Shown here one piece after another: positions 11,962 to 23,028 of a stretch of 64,000 bases of DNA (its first letter is position 1; every line of letters begins with the position of its first letter). The DNA lies in assembly GCA_947652605.1 (NCBI GenBank), contig OX393582.1, positions 11,556,544 to 11,620,543 on the forward strand, read 5' to 3'. The position numbers and the translations under genes were made by a program. Below the pieces are notes generated by a model. It was not told the origin of the DNA. It searched no databases and saw only the letters and a program-made list of their open reading frames with translations. The stretch is from Elmis aenea (taxonomy: Eukaryota; Arthropoda; Insecta; Coleoptera; Elmidae).

Positions 11962-12205
11962 TATTACTTAGAAAACGCAAAGTGTTGATACTCTAATTTG
12001 ATGACTTAAGCTGCGAACCAACATGTAACTTTTATAAATAGCAAGTTATAGATGGTCTAATAAAAATAGATTGCATGAAGTACATATAGGATTTGTTATT
12101 TCCCTTTTTTTGTCGCACTTTTGCTGTGTAAATTGCCACACGCATTTAAGAAACACCATCTAATACACAACGGTAGTTTAAAAATACAATTAAATGCATA
12201 AAAAC

Positions 12206-13388
12206 CAGGGACTGAGAACGAAACGAAAACGAAAACGTTGAACGAAATTAACCGAAGTTTTTTTAAGAACGAAAACGAAACCGAAAACGAAATTATTATT
12301 TTTCGTTCAAGAACGAAAACGAAATAAATATTTTCCAAAACCGGTTTTAACTGGATTTGTCGCTATTTCAATTTTATTTGTTAAACACAAACGCGAATTT
12401 ACCTTCTGTGCTGGGTAGACTCGACGAGGCAGTAAAAATCTCACTTGAAATAAGTGAGCTTCACTTCTCTCCATATATTTACGTAAATATGTATTAACAA
12501 CTTTATTGTTTATACTTTCAATTTCGTGTAACACAATTAACGGTACAGATATTCTCTATTTCTAATTTGTTTTTTAGATCATCAATACAGAATATACACT
12601 TAATTGGATATGTATTATCAATGTGTACGTTTTATTTGCGTTTAGACATAATAATAGTAAAATTTATTCTTACTTCGAAAAGGACTATTGTAAAAGAAGA
12701 TTTATTGGAAGATGTGTTGCTAGTAAGATTTAACGGAATGTGAAAATGTATATTGTATGGTATGTACAAACTATAAAATTAAAGTATATTTCAAGTTATT
12801 ATAAGTTTTTTTTAAATATCTTTTTTATTTATAACATTTAGTAAATTATCCACTTGAATTCATTCTTTTGTCTTTTTAAATAATTACAGCAGGATCTAAT
12901 TTAATTCAAATGCATAGATTTTTAGTACTAAAACAAATTTAAAACAGCACTTGGTATATTTTCATATTTTTAGATAAAGAGCGTATGTCTAATTTAACCT
13001 AACCACGTTGTGTTTTTGCACCTTACGTGTGTTAAACTTAATAAAATGGTTAAATGTTAATGTGTTTAACGATTTGGTAAATTTAATATGGCCATGGTTC
13101 GCCAGTCTAAAATATGCTGTCCGTGAGCATCAAACCCAATCGTCCTCGTTTATATTTTAGTTAAGACGCTAATTGTTATCGTATTTATAGAGGGTTGTGG
13201 TGACTAGAAAAAAAAATTGACTTTTTGACGACAAAAAAAATATTGTAAAACCGGTTTTAACCGTTATTATTTCGGTTCACGAAAACGAAAAAAGAATTTT
13301 TTCGGTTAGAACGAAAAGAACGAAAACGATATATTTCGTTTTCGTTCCGAACAGAAACGAACGGAATTTTTTTCGTTTTTAGTCCCTG
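12206..13388. mobile_element. hAT-like non-autonomous element
   Basis: The ends are CAGGGACTGAGAACG (12206) and TTTTTAGTCCCTG (to 13388), with long A/C-rich subterminal repeats (ACGAAAACG, AACCGGTTTTAACC) inverted on the right. The flanking 8-mers CATAAAAA and CCTAAAAG agree at 6 of 8 positions, so the hAT target duplication is only suggestive. Part of it (about 12300-12680) recurs inverted at 21605-23028. A minus-strand frame of about 75 codons inside shows no hAT motif and is probably non-coding. Confidence 0.72.
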
Positions 13389-14605
13389 CCTAAAAGTTAA
13401 CCTTGTGGTACCCCTAATGTGCTATATATTTTATCTGATTCCGTATTGTCAAATTAGCGACCTGACTTGAGCGTATATAAGCACCTAATGAGCCTAGTTG
13501 TTAAATCCGTAAGTTTAAATCGTTTTAACAGCTTGTTTAGTAGGTTTTATCAATTGACTTATTGGCCAGATTCACTCCCATTCTTTTACTGCATGTCGCA
13601 CTATACTTTTGCATTTCTTCTTGTAGCGGTCGCACTTAAAAGTCTCTTTGTATAACTGCATTAGGCAGGCACATAGCATGGCGCATTCCAGTATTCGGCA
13701 AAGCACTTTGTCCTGGAAGCGTTGCAGTAATATTCTGCGTCCCACAGTAGTAAACCGTGAGTCCATATTGTATTTAACACCGGTATTAATTACAACACGT
13801 ACCTTGTTCGAGTAGGATATTAGTATATTTGATGTGATAAGGGTTTATCGAGTTCTAAACATAAGAATAGGTCAGACTTTGCCAAAAGCTTGTGTTATAT
13901 CTAGGAAGGCAACGGAGCAATATGTTTTTTTATGGCATACGAAACCTTATTATCTTGATAGACGTAATCAAGTACAAACCACTATTATGTAACTTTTCAA
14001 ATAAGATAATATAAGCCGATTTAAGAATATACAATTGCATGATTTTCGCGGATAAAATGAAACCTAGCCAAGACACATAAAAACGACAAGCATTACACAT
14101 TCTGTTTAGCAAAAAGCTTCAAACAAGTGTAAAAAAATCGCCTGCTACAAACGAAATACCGAATATTTTATAAAACTGCTAAGAGCCAGATTGTAGATCA
14201 TCTTTTATTCAGTTTGACGTCGTGCCTCAGATACATTTCAAAGAATATCTCGATACTGTCCCAAGGGGTTATATCTGCCTAAATACATACCCGAGTTAAA
14301 CCGCATACTAAACAAAACATATTTCGCGTACAATAATCACTAATATAAACAAAACCGATTACCAATAGTTTATAGTTTACGCTATTATATATCCCAAAAC
14401 TAATTTTAACAAATACAGTGCGTTCCACTTTGAACAAGTTAACAAGCTAACATGGCCGCGTTTGTTACTATTAGCGCCACAAAGTTTGATAATGAGAAAA
14501 GTTATAGTGTTTCAAAGACGTATTGTTTTAAGACTTTCATTTTGTTTAAGTCTTGGTTAGTTTAAAATTAATTCTAAACTCTAACCACTACCAAATTATG
14601 GATAG
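13389..14605. other. AT-rich intergenic DNA
   Basis: No gene recognised. A TACAGTGCGTTCCACTTTG segment at 14417 resembles a Tc1/mariner-type end without a partner. Confidence 0.45.
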
Positions 14606-15200
14606 TACCAATATTGTCCCTGCTTTTAGGTCCTTTACTTTTTGTGCTGTACTTTAATGATATGGAACACAATATTAAAAACTGTAGGATAAATCTCTTT
14701 GCTAATGACAATTTAATCACAGGTTCTGGTAGCAACATAGTCGGTTCTTAATAATACAAATAATATATAAATAAATGTCAGAATGCTTAAAAATTCAAAA
14801 ATTCAAATTAAATACAGACAAAACCAAATTTATGATAATAGGAAACAGGCCAGCAAAGAATGATATGAGCATTTAGTTAAAATAGCTTATAAAGAACTAA
14901 AATATGTTTCACAAATTTAATATCTTGGTGTTATAACAATAAAAAAAATTATACAGTAACGTAGATTAAACTGGAAAAAAAACGTTTTTTTTTTTGGTAG
15001 ATTTACTAACAAACAGTATTACAGAGTAATACAGCAAAAATTACGATATATTACGGCATACATGAACTGCAAAAACCTCAAAATAAAGCAATGAGTATGA
15101 CATTAAAATGATTTAACCACTCTAGAATTAGCGAAATGCTGAATAAGTTAAACTGGCTAAGTATAAGTCAAAAAGTTACGATTAATTGCCTACTCTAATA
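14606..15200 (+). pseudogene. CR1/Jockey-like non-LTR reverse transcriptase relic
   Basis: Frames joined across several breaks give LLGPLLFVLYFNDM (end of the VPQGS-LGPLLF block), NLFANDNLI where FADD would be expected, LKLNTDKTK-like FKLNTDKTKFMIIG, YLGVI, and a C-terminal KAMSMTLK, ISEMLNKLNWLS, QKVTINCL. Order and spacing match a non-LTR RT from the palm to the C-terminus. The catalytic FADD has become FAND, and stops are common. The 5' half and any tail are missing. Confidence 0.8.
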
Positions 15201-15202
15201 TG

Positions 15203-15600
15203 CAGGGTGTTTCTTAAATATTGCGAAAACCTTCTGGAGGTAATTCCTTACAGAAACTTAAGGGAGGGCTTTTATATAATTTTTTTTCTTAGTTGTTGTC
15301 CGAAATGCATTTTTCGAATTTGACAATAAATGTAGAAGTTAAATATCATATTATAAATCCATTATTTTAGAAAACCAAATATTATTTGGTTATGTAAGTG
15401 ACAAAAAATGCGCCTATAAGAAAAAATAAAGTTGATTGTCATTAAACAAAATCAAATCACTGAAAAAATCACCATTCGATTCGGCTTAAAAAGTTCCTTA
15501 GGCAATGTTTTTACACATTTAAAATAAAATATAATCCAAAGGAGTTATAAGCGATTTTAAAAAATCGTATTTCCCGGTTTTTTTTATTGTCTTGGATACC
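15203..15600. repeat. Left end of a GCAGGGTGTTTC repeat
   Basis: A GCAGGGTGTTTCTTAAAT end abuts the RT relic. The non-coding sequence after it resembles the other TACAGGGTG repeats in composition. No right end is seen. Confidence 0.4.
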
Positions 15601-15610
15601 GTTTAGGGCA

Positions 15611-15700
15611 GAGCTGCGGACTCGGTAAAAAAAATTCGACTCCGCCTCCGACTCATAATAATTTTAATAGTTCGACTCCGACAAAATTAAATACTAAGAC
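15611..15700. repeat. hAT terminal remnant (CAGAGCTGCGGACTCGG)
   Basis: It starts CAGAGCTGCGGACTCGG and carries GACTCCG repeats in both orientations, a pattern known for hAT MITE ends in many animals. Only about 80 bp remain and there is no partner end. Confidence 0.55.
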
Positions 15701-15935
15701 ATTTTATGGTGTGTGTAATATAAAAAATAAAAATATATATAAAAAAGTTATTTTGATTTTGAGTTTAATTTTGCGGCAAAGGTCACCTCGCAAATTTTTG
15801 TTGTACAGGGTGGCCTATTTTCGATGCCCATACAGGGTATTTCGGTTATTATAAGAGATAGAATGAAACTAAGTACGTAGTCTCGAGTTTTTTTTTCGAG
15901 AGAAACTCAGTGCCATCAACAGATATCTCGCTTAA

Positions 15936-16657
15936 CTCTTTCAAGGGCAGGCAAGGTCATGCAAAAAAAGACTTAGAAGGGCAGAAAAATTTTATTTGAA
16001 ATTTTTAACAATAAATTAAATTTTACTATTTTCCTATTCTTTACATATAATGTTTGCTACAAAAAAAAAAATGTAATAGTTAATTACATAATTAAACCTA
16101 ATTATTAATAGGTGGTACAAATTTTAGACCACCAAAAAAATTCATGCGCTGTTTATCAAACGTCACATTCACGTAAATTTCTTTAAATTATTTAGTATGG
16201 TTAAGCTATAAATGAATTAAACTATTAGTGTTATCGAAAATAAATGAAAAAAAAACTTTCCTTTTCTTAAATTCACACAACAATAAAATACACACTCAAC
16301 AAATACCGTAAAAAGTGTTTTATTTATTTGAATTTGCCTTTTTAGTTTCAACAATGGTTTCTAAAACTTAGATTTCTACCACTGGAGGCCGCTCCACGCA
16401 CGAGACGGTAATAAAATACACACTCAACAAATACCGTAAAAAGTGTTTTATTTATTTGAATTTGCCTTTTTAGTTTCAACAATGGTTTCTAAAACTTAGA
16501 TTTCTACCACTGGAGGCCGCTCCACGCACAAGACGGTAATTTTAAAAGGTAGATTCACAATTACGTATTTAAATGTAGGTGGTACAAAAATCGTACCACC
16601 GCCCAAATAGACGCATTGTTTGGTGGTACATATTTTAGACCACCGCCCTTGAAAGAG
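15936..16657. mobile_element. piggyBac MITE 1, TTAA target duplication
   Basis: A 722-bp element lies between TTAA at 15932-15935 and 16658-16661. Terminal repeats are CTCTTTCAAGGGC left and its exact complement right. Three near-palindromes of the form GGTGGTAC...(G)ACCACC lie inside at about 16112, 16576 and 16620, two of them next to the right end. There is no transposase. The uninterrupted host repeat elsewhere (near 32471) has a single TTAA here, which confirms the insertion. It resembles the element at 47079-48214 in both ends and palindromes. Confidence 0.9.
16282..16537. repeat. 128-bp tandem duplication inside the piggyBac MITE
   Basis: Two adjacent units, 16282-16409 and 16410-16537, are almost identical; the only difference I see is CACGCACGAGAC against CACGCACAAGAC. 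Each unit holds a GC-rich GGAGGCCGCTCCACGCAC block in otherwise AT-rich DNA. Confidence 0.92.
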
Positions 16658-16930
16658 TTAAACAAAAAGATGAAGAAAAAATGTAAAAACATTTTTTGCG
16701 TGATTTTTTGTCCTTAATAAGATAGCGATGCACAATTTTTTTTTACTCATACGAATATTGATATATTACACCTAACTTTCTTATTTTAAATGCAAACCAT
16801 AGTTCGCTTTGACATGAATCGAAAGCTTATTTTTTACGCTTTTCAAAAATATATAATTTGTTTATGGTTGCTATTTGAATTAAGAAAGTTAGGTGTAATA
16901 TATCATTCTTCTTTGTGATTTATTTTTTAT

Positions 16931-18549
16931 TTGAGGATATATTGTTTTTTTGTTCAACCACTCTAGTGTCTAGAATTTTTCCAAATTAAATATGATAGCT
17001 TTTACAGCAATTAGTTTTTAACTTGCGTTTGCAAATAGGTCGAGTTTAATATGTGTTTCACCTAGGCAATTTATCTTTAAATCGATATAGAAAATATCGA
17101 ATGTCATTTCAAATTATACCGAAGAATATTTTTGTGATCGATACTGTTGAGATTGTGTTGCATAATAACAAACTTAAACTTTGGGCTATGCAGGAAACGA
17201 TTTAAAATTTTCAGCTAAACTTCCGCCTGCACGCCATTTTCTTTACCGAACACATCAGCTCCAATATCAAAGGCGTGCCTTACATTCTTTTAAATTGGCA
17301 TCTAAAATCGTCACAGTTAAAATGATTGATACATCCGCTAGTACTTAAACAGTTCAATGAAAATGCAGAGCAAGCCGAACACATTGACCAAATGCGAGAC
17401 CTTTTTTAGAGCTCATTGTCATACGCCGAACTGGGCCATCGAAATCCGGAAGAATCTTTCTAATCCAAGACAATTGGTCGGCTTAACGTAGGTGTATTCA
17501 GGAAGTTTTCATGTACTTACCATACATTATATGTTATACAAACAAGATAAGTAATATTCGCTAAGTTGTGCAGATCAATAATAATTCTTTTTTCTACGAC
17601 CACTAATGTAAATGACTCTTACCGTACAGCCTACATGCATACTAAGTGGGTCCTTACGCACGGTAAGCAAAAAGCACAGTTTTTTAAAAGAAATGATCAA
17701 AGTAGACTCACGTCAAATACTTCCTGCATGCTTAGTAAGTGAGTTACAACGCACGGTAAGCCAAACGCACACTTGTCTAGAAAGGTCACAGTAGGCTTAC
17801 GTCTAAATTGACAAGACAACGTAATTACATGTGTGTAATAGCCAAAAAGCCGTTAAAATCGTAGGTATTATGTGATCGTACAAAAAGTAAGCTACATAAC
17901 ACGAGTTGTGAAGCAATTACGCACTCGCCGCTACGCGGCTCCGCGCGCAACTATTCCACTCTTCCGTAATATGCTCTTACAACTCTTGTTATGTTACATA
18001 TACTATTGTGTAATTCTATCTACAAAATTTTGTTTTGATGTAATTTACATTTCAATAAAAATACGAAACAACATAAATTAAAGCGTAGAAGGTTTATCAA
18101 GTTCAACTTTAAAAACAAATAAATTATTTTTGTAGAACCTTTAGTAGGTTAGGTTATCGACGTTTTTTCGATTTAAAAAGACAAAAGACAAGATATAACA
18201 ACTCGGATACAAGTTATTTATTACCAACATTTGTTTGAAGTAAGAGTTTTCACTTTCCAGAACAAATGTGAATCGTTTATTTTTAAAAAATGTAATCAAA
18301 ATTTTATCTTGGGGGAATATTTGTGCGACAAAAAGATGAAGAGGCTTACTTTGTTGAGTATGTTGAGTTCATTCAGTTTGGCGAATGCTTTATATCTCTT
18401 TTTTAAAATTGAGTTTAGTAAATTCAATATCTACTTCATTTAATTTGCGTAGGTTTTATATATTGCGTTATCACATACTGTTTTTCGATGTTCATGTGAA
18501 GTATTATCAGATTTTGTTTTTCTTATATTTTAGCCGGGAAGATATAACA
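16931..18549. other. AT-rich DNA with a diverged ~92-bp duplication
   Basis: No gene recognised. At 17633-17800 two diverged tandem copies share GCATACTAAGTG / GCATGCTTAGTAAGTG and ACGCACGGTAAGC. A short hairpin GCCGCTACGCGGC lies near 17929. Confidence 0.45.
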
Positions 18550-18847
18550 TACAGGGTGTCCCAGATAACTTTTCCACCATAGGGATCACGCTTATTATTA
18601 GATATACAGGTTTGCTTAAATTAAATAAATTATTCTTAAGTATGAGAGGAGCTACAATAAAACGTTACAAGAAAAAAAGCTAATTCAACATTTTCATATT
18701 TTTTGCTATAACATCTAAAGTAAGAGGAATTTTGTACTTTAAAAATTTATTGTAGCTCCTCTCATACTAAACATAATTTAAGCAAACCTGTATCTCTTAT
18801 AATAAGCGAGATCCCAAAGCTGAAAATGTTATCTGGAACACCCTGTA
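18550..18847. mobile_element. Complete TACAGGGTGTCCC MITE (298 bp)
   Basis: TACAGGGTGTCCCAGATAAC at the left is mirrored by GTTATCTGGAACACCCTGTA at the right. The arms of about 120 bp include ACAGGTTTGCTTAAATTA and GAGAGGAGCTACAATAAA. The outermost TA probably represents the duplicated target, as for Tc1/mariner MITEs. It is the intact reference for the half copy at 512-636. Confidence 0.88.
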
Positions 18848-19559
18848 TAACAACACAAAATATGTTTAACTGCTCCATGTTATAAATCTGGCTAGACAAA
18901 AAGATTCGTCTTTTGAAATTTTAATATTTTTGTCATAAAAGCAGAGATTTATTTACAGTTTATTCCTTTTTAATTTGTTACAACGGCCGTTAAAAGATGC
19001 GTCTTTTACTTGGGGTTATATTGGAATTTGGAGGCATATTTGAAGAAATATCTAAAAATGAGTGCTTCTAGCATCTAAAAATATATCATGTACGTACACC
19101 TTCAATTTTAAAACTATTTATTGTTTATTAAACAACCAACAAAAGGTAATAGATTGGAAGTGCTCTTAAAATATTAACTTCTAGTTACGAAGCACCAAAA
19201 TATTTTTCACCACAAAGTGGTCCAAAATGTGTAATTGTGTACTATGTCGTCAGATTGGTAATATATATGGTGGTACCTAACTGATATAAAAACTTCACTT
19301 TGTGACTTTATTAACATCGTTTTATATATTTCACTGCTTGTCGGCTCGTGTCGCGTTAGCTTACCTAAGTTTATTAGTAAAAATCATCGAGTAATCCCTT
19401 TTAAAGCTTGTTTTGTGAAAAAATTACTACATTTATTAAAATTCTGTACATGGCTAACATATTTAATACATAAAAGTTTATAATAACTTTAAAACTATAA
19501 ATATAACAATGATAAAATTACTTTATAAAAAAATGCCGTTGAAATATTAATTGTTGTTC
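18848..19559. other. AT-rich DNA, no gene
   Basis: A palindromic TTAAAAGATGCGTCTTTTA at 18990 could be the eroded left side of the piggyBac relic that follows. Nothing else is recognisable. Confidence 0.4.
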
Positions 19560-20022
19560 TCTGAGACACCAGTTGGTAAGAGAACAAATATAACTATGGA
19601 ACCCGAAGGGCGGGGGATTCCCCAAGAAATGTAGCTTCTTGTCACTGAGCAATAATTCGTTAGACCACTTAACGCCATTCTTGAGTGATAACGTTGTGGA
19701 ATAAACAGCACAGTAGTGATAACCAACGATGCTTAGAACATGCAAATTATGTTTGTGACGTTTGTAGTTCAAAAAAAGTCCAAGTTGTTGGATTAAAATT
19801 TTCCTATTTCCTGCATTTATCTTTTATTATTAATTTGTTTTTTGTATTAGTTTTTTTTACATTTTTATAAAATAATCAGTTTAGAAGATTTTTTAGTTTG
19901 TATTTTACCCAAAATAAACTATAATAGTTTTTTGTAAATTAATTACTAACACTATATTTATTGGAGTCTTCTAGATGACACGCGAGTAGCGATGTTACTA
20001 AAAGATGCGTGATAACGGAGGG
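19560..20022 (+). pseudogene. piggyBac transposase C-terminal relic with a right TTAA end
   Basis: One frame contains RCLEHANYVCDVCSS (about 19729-19773). Its C-x2-H-x4-C-x2-C pattern matches the cysteine-rich DNA-binding tail of piggyBac transposases, as in the better copies at 44.5 and 63.1 kb. Another frame just upstream reads RTCKLC. The block ends AACGGAGGG followed by TTAA at 20023-20026, a fitting piggyBac border. No left end or catalytic Asp block survives, so this rests on the zinc-binding pattern and the TTAA. Confidence 0.42.
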
Positions 20023-20026
20023 TTAA

Positions 20027-20706
20027 AAAATAAAACTGATACATTTTAGTTTTTATTAATTTACTTTATTTTATTTATTGCATTTTTCTTTTTCCGTTTC
20101 ATAGGTTTTTCTTAAAAGTGTCATTCCAGCACTTGTTAGGTCTTTTTATAATCTTCTTACATTGTGGCACTCCATACAGCCAGATCATTACCAATCTTCT
20201 TTCATCCTGGTCATGTGATTTTTACATTACGATTCATCTTATTGTTAGTAGTTAATTTAAGGACTTGTAAAGTCCTTCATGGAATTTCTTTGTTTATCTA
20301 TTTTTCTCCAACACTTAGTCATTGGCTCTTATTTTTATACGATTGTTTGTAAAAATATCAACAAATAAACTGAGTTACAAGCTATATCACATCTAAAATT
20401 TTGCTTGATATCTAAACATTATTTTGATTGCTAATTGCTTTACGATTACTCCAAAAACTTTTTACTACTGCAATTTTATAATTTTTTCAGAGGCCAAATT
20501 ATTTCATCTAAACTTTATTACTGTCATAAAAAAGGTTTCTTACAAGAAAAGAACATAACTTTCCTCTGCTCAATTACATTTTTATAATTACCCTACCTTA
20601 CCGTAATATAAATATACATCAGATAATGTTAAAACTTGTTTCGTAAATATGCTTATCGTGTACTTTTAAGAGGCGTATGACGATGTTCGCTTGGAGTCGG
20701 TATCGT
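20027..20706. other. AT-rich intergenic DNA
   Basis: No coding signal or repeat recognised. Confidence 0.45.
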
Positions 20707-20856
20707 TTAAAGGTTACGTCTGTGTAAAGAGATAAATGAAGGCCGCTTGAGGATAGCCGCACGGAAATGCTTGGGAATGTTATCAGCTAGTGGGATTTCA
20801 GAACGCTGTAGAATCGTCTGCTCAACTATAGATATTGGCATCGTGCCATTGTACAC
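20707..20856 (-). other. Exon-like patch, unidentified
   Basis: On the minus strand a pyrimidine-rich tract (CCTTCTGTTTTTGTTTTTT) runs into AAG, a possible 3' splice site at 20857. An open frame of 49 codons follows to a TAA at 20709-20707. It reads VYNGTMPISIVEQTILQ, then PLADNIPKHFRAAILKRP, then FISLHRRNL. The composition is protein-like and more GC-rich than the flanks. I recognise no family. It could be a terminal exon of an unseen gene, a TE C-terminus, or chance. Confidence 0.28.
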
Positions 20857-21299
20857 CTTAAAAAACAAAAACAGAAGGAATCAAATCTTTCGTAAGGCAC
20901 ACATTTAAACTTCTCTTTGCAGGAATATACTAGTTGTCGAATAGCATGAAGACAGTTTACGACTTGAGTCGTTAGACACAGACGAAGCTTTTAAAGTATT
21001 TTTTAAAATCGCGACTTATTTTCCATCCTGTTTTATCGCCCACTAAAATCAATGTTTTAGACATCTTTACAAACTAAAACACTCTTTTCTGTTTCGTTGC
21101 GATTATTAATTAATCACTTAACAAGTAGCTTTGTATAGATAGTGTTTTTTATTAATTTAAAAGCTGACGGAGAGTTTTACACTACTTTTCTTATTATGCA
21201 GTTCCTAAATTAATCATAACTTACGTCAAAAGTTAAATTTCTTTAGCTGGTTTGAAACGCTTTTGTTTCAAGTTTGTATTTAATTTTTGATACATATCT

Positions 21300-21587
21300 T
21301 CTTTTCGATGAAATAGCTGCGCAAAAGAAGATACAAGAGCACTAATAGCATTTACATAGGTTTTTCATTAAAACAAATTGCGCCCCCCTCACTTTTCGTA
21401 TTATTCTAATTTCATAAATACTGTTCTGATATAACAATAATTAAATGGGCTACAAAACAATATACCATATTCTGTATAAAATTCTTTTTTTGTTTGTATT
21501 CAAAAATTATATTTTAGTAACAGCTGCGCCCTTGCAATAGTCTCGCGCCCCCCTAGGGTGGCGCGCCTCACAGGTTGGAAACCACTG
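21300..21587 (-). repeat. hAT terminal remnant (CAGTGGTTTCCAACC)
   Basis: Read on the minus strand from 21587 it starts CAGTGGTTTCCAACCTGTG, then GCGCGCCACCCTAGG and GGGGGCGCGAG. This is the well-known hAT MITE end with runs of G before GCG. A second GCGCCCCCC lies near 21383. The distal end is not visible and the left border is approximate. Confidence 0.6.
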
Positions 21588-21752
21588 CATTAATCCGTTG
21601 TAAAGTAAGAATACATTTTACTTTTTATAAATCTAAACGCAAATACAACATTCACATTAATAATATACGTATATCCAATCAATTGTATATTCTATATTGA
21701 TGATCCAATCAACAAATTAGAAATAGAGAATATCTGTACTGTTACTTGTGTT

Positions 21753-22756
21753 CAGGGCTCGAAACCGAAAAAAATTTTTGTTAACGGTTAACCGAAATCG
21801 AGAACTTTATTTTTATAATGGTTTTTGTTGAAAAACCGGTTTTATTCGTAAAAAACCGGTTTAGTGTAAAAAACCGATTTAAATTATAAACCGGTTTAAA
21901 AAACCGGATAAATTAACCGGTTTTAAAATAATTTATATCAGGAATGCAAAGTATGAAATGATGTTATTTATTTATAATTTTATAATAAACAAGATGATTT
22001 ACCCGGCGTTGCACGGGCGATTACAATTTTAATTACTTTTTTAACTTGAATAAGCCCAATAATTCCAAATCATACACAAATGACATACTCTGATCAATCA
22101 TCTTTTCATTTTCTTATAATTCATTAAAAAATAACTATTTATGGCTTAAAAATTGAATAATAACTCAAATTATTTTCTTTCGTCTTGTTTCAATTAAAAA
22201 TGTACTAATAAAAATAATACTTCATGTACATTTATTACTAATTGTATACAAAACAATCTTTACTTGAGAAATACACCGCGCCGTATCGTGTTTTGACCAG
22301 GTATTTGCCGACGTAAGATCGAATCCAGTCCAAGTGTTTTTTTTTTTTTTTAAATTGGTAATATGTGCTTGTACTTAGTGTTTGGCGTTAGATCTGCAAG
22401 GTCCTAAATAGTAACTGTGCAAAATTTGGTCCCGATCGGTCAACGGACCTAGGTTTCTATAGCGAACAAACACACAAACAAGCTCTTTTATATATATAGA
22501 TGTGCAATCAAGAGTTCAGTAATGACTTTTGGTAACCTAATCGCATTTACTACCTACAGATTTTGTATTTTTCATCGTAATTTTTATTAAAAAAAGATGT
22601 TAAAAAAATCGGTTTTTTATTATTTTGGTTAAAGGTTACCCTTTTTTTTTGCCTTTAAAAATAGCGCTTTCGGTTTCGGTTAAAAATCACTTTTTCTGAC
22701 AAAAAATAACGGTTAACCGGTCTTTTAAACGTTTAAAAAACCGGTTTCATGCCCTG
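21753..22756. mobile_element. hAT MITE with perfect 8-bp target duplication
   Basis: The ends are CAGGGCTCGAAACCG and CCGGTTTCATGCCCTG. The flanking 8-mers CTTGTGTT at 21745-21752 and 22757-22764 are identical, the hAT hallmark. The interior is full of AACCGG/CCGGTT repeats. Without the nested Helitron the element is about 493 bp. It inserted into the older hAT-like copy around it. Confidence 0.93.
21990..22500 (-). mobile_element. Non-autonomous Helitron, copy 2 (nested in the hAT MITE)
   Basis: The minus-strand 5' end is TC at 22500-22499, preceded by A. The 3' end is CTTG at 21993-21990, followed by T. The GC hairpin CCCGTGCAACGCCGGG lies 12 nt before the end. It matches copy 1 (1570-2112) along its length but has a shorter GTTT tract. 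It sits inside the hAT MITE, so it is the youngest layer of this nest. Confidence 0.9.
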
Positions 22757-23028
22757 CTTGTGTTACACGAAATTTCAAGTATAAGCAATAAAGTTGTTAA
22801 TACATATTTTCATATTTATGTATATGGAGAAAAGTGAAGCTCACTTATTTCAAATGAGATTTTTTACTACCTCGTAAGAGTCTCCCCAGCATAGAAGGTA
22901 ATTCGCGTTTGTGTTTAACAAATAAAAAAATTTAAATAGTAATAAAACCGATTAAAACCGGTTTTCGCAAATATTTATTTCGTTTTCGTTCTTGAACGAA
23001 AAATAATAATTTCGTTTTCGTTCTTACA

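Larger units (their letters stand above)
15804..16930. repeat. TACAGGGTGGCC-type foldback repeat, split by a piggyBac MITE
   Basis: It begins TACAGGGTGGCCTATTTTCG, then CGATGCCCATACAGGGTAT, as in the complete copy at 32283-33475. At 15932 it is interrupted at TTAA and resumes at 16658 with AAACAAAAAGATGAAG, the expected continuation. The right end is missing after about 16930. Confidence 0.8.
21605..23028 (-). mobile_element. Second copy of the 12.2-kb hAT-like element, truncated and split
   Basis: Sequence at 21605-21752 and 22765-23028 is the reverse complement of about 12300-12680, e.g. ACAGTACAGATATTCTC against its partner, and TCGTTTTCGTTCTTGAACG. Both outer ends of the original element are missing. 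It is split at 21753 by a different hAT element. Confidence 0.8.

Noticed and set aside
12096..12534. Minus-strand frames in the hAT-like element as a transposase
   Set aside because: No hAT catalytic or dimerisation motif; the low-complexity terminal repeats create the open frames.
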